Source: JBFKMV01 sp041629655 (GTDB taxonomy: Bacteria; Acidobacteriota; Polarisedimenticolia; Polarisedimenticolales; Polarisedimenticolaceae). From it: a stretch of 20,245 nt of DNA. The notes beneath the pieces were generated by a model. That model saw nothing but the letters and a program-made list of their open reading frames with translations, was not told where the DNA came from and did no database searches. Numbering within the stretch: position 1 is the stretch's first letter; each line of letters starts with the position of its first letter. The DNA lies in contig JBFKMV010000083.1 of the NCBI GenBank assembly GCA_041629655.1, forward strand, positions 1 to 20,245, given 5' to 3'. Both the position numbers and the translations under genes were made by a program. This document shows positions 13,813-20,245 of this stretch, in pieces.

Positions 13813-15636
13813 CTACCACCCGCAGGCGCGGCCCGCGTTCTGCTCGTCGAGCCACTGCTTGAGCGGCGCGAAGTAGTCCAGGATCGCCGTGGCGTCCATC
13901 TCGCGCTCCCCGGTGACCTGCTCCAGCGCGTCCGGCCAGGGACGGCTGATGCCGAGCTCCATCATGCGCTGCAGCTTCTCCCCGGCGGCCTTGCTGCCGT
14001 AGATCGAGCAGCGGTGGAGCGGGCCCTGGAAGCCCGCCGTCTCGCACAACGCGCCGTGGAGCTGGAACTGCAGGATGTGGGCCAGGAAGTAGCGCGTGTA
14101 GGGAGTGTTGAACGGCACGTGGTACTTGGCACCCGGGTCGAAGTCCTGCTCGGTGCGGGCCACGGGCGGGGCGATGCCCTGGTACTTGCGCCGCAGCTCC
14201 CACCACGCGCCGTTGTACGCCTCGGGGGTGATCTCGCCCGAGAAGACCTTCCAGCGCCACTGGTCGACGAGCAGGCCGAAGGGCAGGAAGGCCACCTTGT
14301 CCAGCGCCATCCGCATCAGCAGCCCCAGGTCGCCCGCGGCGCCGGGCGCCTCGTCCAGCAGCCCGACCTGCACCAGGTACTCCGGCGTCGTGGACAGCGC
14401 CAGCGTGTCGCCCAGCCCCTCGTGGAACCCGTCGTTGGCGCTGTCGCGGTACAGCGGCGGCTGGCCGTTGTACGCGCGCTGGTAGTAGTTGTGCCCCAGC
14501 TCGTGGTGGATCGTCACGAAGTCCTCGGCCGTCACGTCGATGCACATCTTGATCCGCAGGTCGTCGACCATGTCCACGTCCCAGGCGCTGGCGTGGCAGA
14601 CGACCTCGCGGTCGGCGGGCTTGGTGAACAGCGATCGTTCCCAGAACGTATCGGGCAGCGGGTCGAGCCCGAGCGAGGTGAAGAACCGCTCCCCGTACCG
14701 CACCATCTCCCGGGCGTCGAGCTGCTTGGCCCGCAGCAGCTCCGTCAGGTCGTAGCCGGGATCGCCGCCCGACGGGGCGACCAGCTCGTAGACGTTGGTC
14801 CACTGCTGGGCCCACATGTTGCCGAGCAGGTGCGCCGGGATCGGCCCGCGCGGCGGGACGACGTCGGTCCCGTAGCGTTCGGCGAGCCTGGCCCGCACGT
14901 GGCAGTGCAACGCCTCGTAGAGCGGGCGCACCTGGTTCCACAGCCGGTCGACCTCGGCCGCGAATTGCTCGGGCGGCATGTCGTACTTCGAGCGCCACAG
15001 CGTGCCGAGGTCGGGAAAACTCAAGCCCCGGGCCCCGGCGTTGGCCAGCTCGACGAACCGCCGGTACTCCTCGCGCATCGGTCGCGCGATCTGCCGCCAG
15101 CCGGTCCAGATCCGCTCCAGCTCGGCCGGGTCGCGGCTCTCGGCCAGGATCCGGGTCAGGTCGGTCAGGCTCAGGCAGTCGCTCGCGCCGTCGGCGCCGC
15201 GGCAGAACTTGCCCTTGCCGTAACGGCTCTGCATGCTGGTCGAGACGCGCGTCAGCTCGGACTGCAGCTCCGGATCGTCGGGGGCCGGCTTGGTCAGCGC
15301 GAGCTTGAGCAGCTTGAGCTTGCGCGCCAGGTCCCGGGGCAGCTCCAGACCGTCGAAGCGCGTGGCCTGCTGGGCCAGCTCGACGGTGGTGGCGATCAGC
15401 TGCTGCTCGGCCCGGCCGGCCAGGATCTCGGTGTCGTGGGTGATGAAGTTCTGTTGCACCCAGGCGGCCTGCTCGGCGTCCACCACGGCGCGCAGGAACC
15501 GCTCCTCGGCCACGCGGATGAACTCGGCGGCCTGCTCGACGGTGGGGGACCCGGCGCCGGTCGGACCGGCGGCGGCGGCGGTCGCCAGGACCGCGAGGAC
15601 AAGGACCAGACCGACACGGCCGGCGGGGATCGTCAT
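13813..15636 (-). CDS. Exported M2-family peptidyl-dipeptidase (angiotensin-converting enzyme-like)
   Basis: The 607-residue protein has a signal peptide (hydrophobic about 8-22) followed by one M2 catalytic domain. The zinc site is HELGH (H378, E379, H382), with third ligand E406 in GFHEGLGD, 24 residues after the second histidine, as in human ACE. WRSKYDMPPEQF (214-225) and the FNTPYTRYFLAHILQFQ region are also typical. M2 enzymes release C-terminal dipeptides from oligopeptides; in bacteria they are periplasmic and probably nutritional. The length matches single-domain bacterial members. GGAGGA lies about 7 nt upstream of the ATG at 15636. It is divergent from the M16 peptidase operon, so the two peptidase systems share a control region. 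Its stop is 4 nt from the convergent permease stop. Confidence 0.95.
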   Translation of the reverse strand: MTIPAGRVGLVLVLAVLATAAAAGPTGAGSPTVEQAAEFIRVAEERFLRAVVDAEQAAWVQQNFITHDTEILAGRAEQQLIATTVELAQQATRFDGLELPRDLARKLKLLKLALTKPAPDDPELQSELTRVSTSMQSRYGKGKFCRGADGASDCLSLTDLTRILAESRDPAELERIWTGWRQIARPMREEYRRFVELANAGARGLSFPDLGTLWRSKYDMPPEQFAAEVDRLWNQVRPLYEALHCHVRARLAERYGTDVVPPRGPIPAHLLGNMWAQQWTNVYELVAPSGGDPGYDLTELLRAKQLDAREMVRYGERFFTSLGLDPLPDTFWERSLFTKPADREVVCHASAWDVDMVDDLRIKMCIDVTAEDFVTIHHELGHNYYQRAYNGQPPLYRDSANDGFHEGLGDTLALSTTPEYLVQVGLLDEAPGAAGDLGLLMRMALDKVAFLPFGLLVDQWRWKVFSGEITPEAYNGAWWELRRKYQGIAPPVARTEQDFDPGAKYHVPFNTPYTRYFLAHILQFQLHGALCETAGFQGPLHRCSIYGSKAAGEKLQRMMELGISRPWPDALEQVTGEREMDATAILDYFAPLKQWLDEQNAGRACGW

Positions 15637-15688
15637 GCTGCCTTCCTCCGAGGCGCCCGCGGGCCTGAGCGCCCGCGGCGGGTCTCCC

Positions 15689-15717
15689 AGTGTAAACGTC
15701 GCGTAAACGGCCGTCGA
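15689..15717 (-). promoter_or_regulatory. Putative promoter of the M2 peptidase gene
   Basis: On the minus strand TCGACG (15717-15712) is followed after 17 nt by TACACT (15694-15689); each hexamer matches four of six consensus positions. A start near 15682 leaves a leader of about 45 nt. The spacer contains the two phased GTAAACG copies noted separately. Confidence 0.4.
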
Positions 15718-15740
15718 CGCCCGTCGGGACCGTTACGGTC
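15692..15740. promoter_or_regulatory. Phased GTAAACG repeat and GACCGT-T-ACGGTC palindrome
   Basis: GTAAACG occurs at 15692-15698 and again at 15703-15709, 11 bp apart, about one helical turn. A 13-bp palindrome, GACCGT-T-ACGGTC, lies at 15728-15740, between the two divergent peptidase promoters. Both are shaped like regulator-binding sites that could coordinate the M2 and M16 genes. Confidence 0.45.
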
Positions 15741-15751
15741 ACCCATCGCGT

Positions 15752-15780
15752 CTGACGGCCCTGCCGAGGTCGGCTATCAT
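15752..15780 (+). promoter_or_regulatory. Putative promoter of the M16 peptidase operon
   Basis: CTGACG (15752-15757) and TATCAT (15775-15780) are separated by 17 nt and match four and five of six consensus positions. Transcription would begin near 15787. The -10 overlaps the ATG at 15779, so that ATG would not be in the mRNA, supporting the TTG start at 15818. Confidence 0.5.
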
Positions 15781-15817
15781 GCCCTGCGCTCATCCGAGCG
15801 CGTGGAGGGCCATCGTC

Positions 15818-17161
<1,344 letters not shown>

Positions 17162-17162
17162 A

Positions 17163-18674
17163 ATGCGCAAGATCAACCTTCGTTGGGCGGCCGTGCTGAC
17201 GTTGCTGGTGCTGGGGGCCGCGGCCTGTGATTCCGGGGGCAAGGGAGGCTCCGTGCTGCTCGAGGTTCCTGACGATCCCACGATCACCTTCAAGGTCTGG
17301 TTCAAGGTCGGCTCGCAGGACGATCCGCCGGAGCGCCCGGGGCTGGCGCACATGACGGCGCAGATGATCGCCGAGGCCTCGACGACGCAGAACTCCTACG
17401 AGCAGATCCTGGAGAAGCTGTACCCGATGGCCGCCGGCTACGGCGTCTGGGTCGACCGCGAGATGACGGTGCTCACCGGGCGCACGCACCGGGACAACCT
17501 CGATGCCTATTACGGGCTGTTCGGTGACGCCTACCTGCGCCCCGCGTTCAAGCAGGAGGACTTCGACCGCCTGCGCAGCAACACCCTCAACTACCTCAAG
17601 AACACCCTGCGCTACGCGTCGGACGAGGATCTGGGCAAGGCGGCGCTCTACGCCAGCGTCTTCGAGGGCACGCCCTACGAGCATCCGCCCGAGGGCACCG
17701 TGGAGAGCCTGGAAGCGATGACGCTGGACGACGTCAAGTCGTTCTACGCGCGCCACTACACCCGCGAGAACGCGGAGGTGGCGCTCGGCGGGGGATTCGC
17801 GCCGGAGCTGCTCGACCGTTTCCGGGCCTCGCTCGGCGAGCTGCCGGAGGGGCGGCCCGAGCCGACCCCGCCGCCGGCGCCACCCGCCTTCGAGGGCCGG
17901 CACGCGGTGCTGGTCCAGAAGCCCGACGCCGACTGCTCGATCAGCTTCGGTTTCCCGATCGAGGTGCGCCGGGGCGAGCGCGATTTCTACGCCTTGTGGA
18001 TCGCCAACTCCTGGCTCGGCGAGCACCGTAACTCGTCCAGCCACCTGTACCAGGTGATTCGCAGCGCCCGGGGCATGAACTACGGCGACTACTCGTACAT
18101 CGAGGCCTTCCCGCAGGGCGGACGACGCAGCGTGCCGCCGACGCACGTCGGGCGCCGGCAGCAGATCTTCGAGGTCTGGATCCGGACGTTGCCCTGCGAC
18201 CAGGCGCAGTTCGCGCTGCGCGCCGCGATGCGCGAGGTGCAGCAGCTCGTGGACAACGGGATGAGCGAGGAGGATTTCGAGCTGACGCGCGAGTTCCTCT
18301 CCAAGTACGTGCTGCACTTCGCCGAGACGACCACCGAGCGTCTCGGGTACGCGCTCGACGACCGGTTCTACGGGATCGACGGCGAGGGGCACCTGGCCCG
18401 GTTCCAGACGATGCTGGGCCAGATCACCCGCGAGGAGGTCAACGCGGCGCTGCAACGGCACCTCGGCTACGACGACGTCAAGATCGCCATCGTCACCGGA
18501 CAGGCGGAGCAGCTCAAGCAGGCGCTGTCCAGCGAGAGCCCCAGCCCGATGCAGTACGAGTCGCCCAAGCCGTCCGAGATCGTGGAGCAGGACCGGGAAA
18601 TTGCCGTGTTCCCGTTGGGGATTCCCGCGGAGAACGTCAGGATCGTCCCGGTCGACGCGATTTTCCAGCGTTGA
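17163..18674 (+). CDS. M16-like lipoprotein, degenerate non-catalytic partner subunit
   Basis: The 503-residue protein starts with a lipoprotein-type signal (hydrophobic 9-21, candidate Cys22). It follows the M16 fold: LAHMTAQMIAEAS (61-73) aligns with the zinc helix of the upstream gene, but HxxEH has become HMTAQ (H63, A66, Q67), losing the catalytic Glu and one zinc ligand. Later parts (NYLKNTLRYASDEDLGKAALY, SFYARHYTRENAEVALGG, the second half from about 235) keep the M16 order. This fits the non-catalytic subunit of an M16B heterodimer, as in mitochondrial and alphaproteobacterial pairs. The ATG is 1 nt after the upstream stop, so expression is coupled. The lipid anchor may tether the soluble catalytic subunit to a membrane; that is inference. 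Confidence 0.9.
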   Translation: MRKINLRWAAVLTLLVLGAAACDSGGKGGSVLLEVPDDPTITFKVWFKVGSQDDPPERPGLAHMTAQMIAEASTTQNSYEQILEKLYPMAAGYGVWVDREMTVLTGRTHRDNLDAYYGLFGDAYLRPAFKQEDFDRLRSNTLNYLKNTLRYASDEDLGKAALYASVFEGTPYEHPPEGTVESLEAMTLDDVKSFYARHYTRENAEVALGGGFAPELLDRFRASLGELPEGRPEPTPPPAPPAFEGRHAVLVQKPDADCSISFGFPIEVRRGERDFYALWIANSWLGEHRNSSSHLYQVIRSARGMNYGDYSYIEAFPQGGRRSVPPTHVGRRQQIFEVWIRTLPCDQAQFALRAAMREVQQLVDNGMSEEDFELTREFLSKYVLHFAETTTERLGYALDDRFYGIDGEGHLARFQTMLGQITREEVNAALQRHLGYDDVKIAIVTGQAEQLKQALSSESPSPMQYESPKPSEIVEQDREIAVFPLGIPAENVRIVPVDAIFQR

Positions 18675-18699
18675 CGGGCCGGACGCCGCGGAACGGCAG

Positions 18700-18727
18700 T
18701 GGAGATCCGCGCTGCGGCTGCTATATT
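18700..18727 (+). promoter_or_regulatory. Putative promoter of the small exported protein gene
   Basis: TATATT (18722-18727) is a five-of-six -10 in an unusually AT-rich pocket, with a weak -35 TGGAGA (18700-18705) at 16 nt. Transcription near 18734 would give a 45-nt leader containing GGAGG (18766-18770). Confidence 0.4.
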
Positions 18728-18778
18728 TGAATTTCGAGGGGAATAATCGGACAGGTTGAAGTTTCGGAGGTACTGCGA

Positions 18779-19123
18779 ATGAAACGAGCCATGGGAATCT
18801 TCGCGGTCGCGGCGTTGCTGCTGGCGACCGTGTCGCCGGTGCTGGCCGGCGACAAGCAGAACGAGGTCACGCTGACCGGCTGGGTGACCGACGAGTGGTG
18901 CGGCAAGGCGAACGCCAACGCCGCCGGAAAAGACTGCGCGATCGCGTGCGCCAAGAAGGGCGCCCAGCTCGTGCTTTCCAGCGGCGAGAAGATCTACGCG
19001 CTGCCGGACCAGGACGAGGCGATGAAGCACGTCGGGCAGGAAGTGGTCGTCCAGGCGGTGCTGGCCGCGGACGGCTCGTTGACCTCCGCCAAGTTCAAGA
19101 AAAAGGTCGACAAGAAGGCCTGA
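18779..19123 (+). CDS. Small exported three-cysteine protein of unknown function
   Basis: The 114-residue product has a clear signal peptide (MKRAMG, hydrophobic 7-20, cleavage after VLA at 21-23). The mature domain of about 90 residues begins with VTLTGWVTDEWCG and holds Cys41, Cys53 and Cys57, then a beta-rich part (QLVLSSGEKIYALPDQDEAMKHVGQEVVVQAVL) and a Lys-rich end (KFKKKVDKKA). The order G-x-V-T-D-x-x-C, a cysteine cluster, then a short OB-like strand set resembles small uncharacterised acidobacterial exported proteins; I recall the pattern but cannot name a family with certainty. The cysteines may form a disulfide or bind metal. GGAGG lies 8 nt before the ATG. It has its own promoter-like element and a strong terminator, so it is probably monocistronic and well expressed. 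Confidence 0.8.
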   Translation: MKRAMGIFAVAALLLATVSPVLAGDKQNEVTLTGWVTDEWCGKANANAAGKDCAIACAKKGAQLVLSSGEKIYALPDQDEAMKHVGQEVVVQAVLAADGSLTSAKFKKKVDKKA

Positions 19124-19147
19124 CCCCGATCTCGCAGCAAGCTGACG

Positions 19148-19173
19148 ACGGCCGCCCGCGGGCGGCCGTTTTT
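19148..19173 (+). terminator. Intrinsic terminator after the small exported protein gene
   Basis: A perfect 22-nt palindrome (19148-19169; 9-bp GC stem around a CGCG loop) runs directly into TTTTT (19169-19173). The T-run is only on the plus strand, so it terminates the gene ending at 19123 and not the convergent transporter. Confidence 0.92.
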
Positions 19174-19181
19174 CTTGCGCC

Positions 19182-20245
19182 TCAGGATACCGCCGCGGGT
19201 CCCGGGGCGGCTGCTTCGACGGTCAGCGCGCGGTCCAGCCAGGCCCAGAACACGGCCGAGCTGATCGCGCCGGCGGCGAGGGTGCCGACCAGCAGCCCGT
19301 ACAGCTCCGGCTGCCCCAGCCCGCGCGCGGCGATGACGCCGAGCAACGCCAGCGGCACCGTCAGCACCACGTAGCGCAGCACCGCCATCACCAGGCCGGG
19401 ATTGCCGCGCTGCATGCCCTCGAACACGGGCCGGCAGAGCAAGAACGGCACCCCGCTCAGGCAGGCCAGCGGGACCAGGCGCAGCGCGAACACGGTGTAA
19501 TGCTCGGTCACCGGCGACTCGGTAAGCCAGCGCGCGAACTGCGGGGCGCCGAACAGCACCACCGGACCGACCAGCAACAACGCGTACGAGGCCATCGCGA
19601 TGCCGGCCTCGCGCAGGCCGCGGCGGATGCCCGCGAGGTCGCCGTTGCCGAAGCGGCGCGCCGCGTAGGGCAGCATTGCCACCGCCGTCGCGATCACCGG
19701 ATTGAACGCGAACAACACCACGCGGTAGTAGATCGAGTACGCCGCGATGGCCTCGGTCGGGTTCTGCAGCCGCGCCAGCAATCCGTTGATCAACGCGGTC
19801 TCGGCGGCCATCAAGCTGAAGGTCAGCGATGCCGGCACCGCCAGCGCCAGGATCGCGCGGTAGGGCCGGGGGTCGGTATCGTGTCGGGCGTCGGTCCACT
19901 CCGCGACGCGGCGCCGCTCGTGACCGCGCGCCTTGGCCAGGGCGTACCACAACCCGCCGATCCGGCCCAGCACCGTCGACAGGGCGATCCCGAACACGCC
20001 CCAGTGGAACACGAACACGAACAGCGTATTCAGCGTGACGTTGATCACGTTGGACCAGATGCCGGCCCACATCGTGGACTGCGTGTCGTGGTGGGCCTTG
20101 ACCAGGGAGTCCGGGATCACCGACCAGAAGGCGGTGAACGCCGACCCGCCGACCAGCACGCTGCCGTAGATCTGGAAGCTGCGCGCGACGTCGGCCTCCA
20201 GCTCCAGGCGCGGCGCGACGACCCAGATCCCGGCGGCGAGCACCA
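19182..20245 (-). CDS. MATE-family efflux transporter (5' end outside the window)
   Basis: About 354 C-terminal residues are visible; the start lies beyond the right edge. The protein is polytopic with roughly nine or ten hydrophobic segments. GSAFTAFWSVIPDSLVKAHHDTQSTMWAGIWSNVINVTLNTLFVF resembles the loop-and-helix pattern at the end of the first MATE half (NorM-like residues with N and Q near membrane borders). A charged loop (ARGHERRRVAEWTDARHDTDPRP) divides the halves, and the second half begins ILALAVPASLTFSLMAAETALINGLLA. MATE proteins export drugs or metabolites using Na+ or H+ gradients. A related MOP-superfamily flippase cannot be fully excluded without the N-terminus. It converges on the terminator of the preceding small gene. 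Confidence 0.8.
   Translation of the reverse strand, partial: VLAAGIWVVAPRLELEADVARSFQIYGSVLVGGSAFTAFWSVIPDSLVKAHHDTQSTMWAGIWSNVINVTLNTLFVFVFHWGVFGIALSTVLGRIGGLWYALAKARGHERRRVAEWTDARHDTDPRPYRAILALAVPASLTFSLMAAETALINGLLARLQNPTEAIAAYSIYYRVVLFAFNPVIATAVAMLPYAARRFGNGDLAGIRRGLREAGIAMASYALLLVGPVVLFGAPQFARWLTESPVTEHYTVFALRLVPLACLSGVPFLLCRPVFEGMQRGNPGLVMAVLRYVVLTVPLALLGVIAARGLGQPELYGLLVGTLAAGAISSAVFWAWLDRALTVEAAAPGPAAVS

Noticed and set aside
18687..18711. Possible terminator after the M16 operon (CGCGGA and TCCGCG arms)
   Set aside because: Only a 6-bp stem with a 13-nt loop and no T-run; it overlaps the promoter-like region of the next gene.

Overview
The window is very GC-rich chromosomal DNA with dense coding in GC-rich codons. 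It shows a diderm envelope: lipobox signal peptides, a small outer-membrane barrel-like protein, and many exported proteins. The gene mix suggests an Acidobacteriota-like or related deep-branching diderm phylum: a CRTAC1/ASPIC-UnbV propeller protein with a TPR lipoprotein, an ACE-like M2 peptidase, an M16 active/degenerate pair, a bactofilin and ApaG. That assignment is inference from gene content only. I see no phage, IS element, CRISPR array, tRNA or rRNA. No gene-free stretch exceeds about 165 bases.

Layout. (1) 1-1280: a perfect 24-bp palindrome, a bactofilin gene (+), and a convergent single-domain STAS regulator (-). (2) 1281-3849: a 5'-nucleotidase-type lipoprotein (-), divergent from an exported protein with kinase-like (FAM20/PI3K/HipA-type) motifs (+). 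(3) 3842-10367: six genes all on the minus strand, in transcription order TPR lipoprotein, CRTAC1-type FG-GAP protein (start and stop overlap in GTGA), small barrel-like protein, DUF4097-type protein, pentapeptide-repeat/K+-channel fusion, HDOD protein. (4) 10368-13808: a promoter region divergent from the TPR gene, then a cystathionine beta-synthase-like enzyme (+), ApaG (-), a group-2-like sigma-70 factor (+) and a TauE/SafE permease (+). (5) 13813-18674: an M2 peptidyl-dipeptidase (-) divergent from a two-gene M16 operon (+), sharing a short control region with two promoter-like elements, a palindrome and a helical-phased repeat. (6) 18779-20245: a small exported three-cysteine protein with its own promoter-like element and a strong terminator, then the 3' part of a MATE-type transporter (-) that runs off the window.

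How the genes may work together. Much of the window concerns the cell envelope: exported peptidases, an exported nucleotidase, an exported kinase-like protein, an outer-membrane-type protein, a membrane channel and two surface-type repeat proteins. Regulators (STAS, HDOD, sigma factor) are scattered among these without their usual partners. Convergent neighbours are packed very tightly: an 8-nt overlap at 3842-3849, a 2-nt gap at 11508-11509 and a 4-nt gap at 13809-13812. The best candidates for undescribed biology are the TPR/CRTAC1-led minus-strand cluster, the pentapeptide-channel fusion next to an HDOD protein, and the exported kinase-like protein. None can be given a firm biological role from sequence alone.
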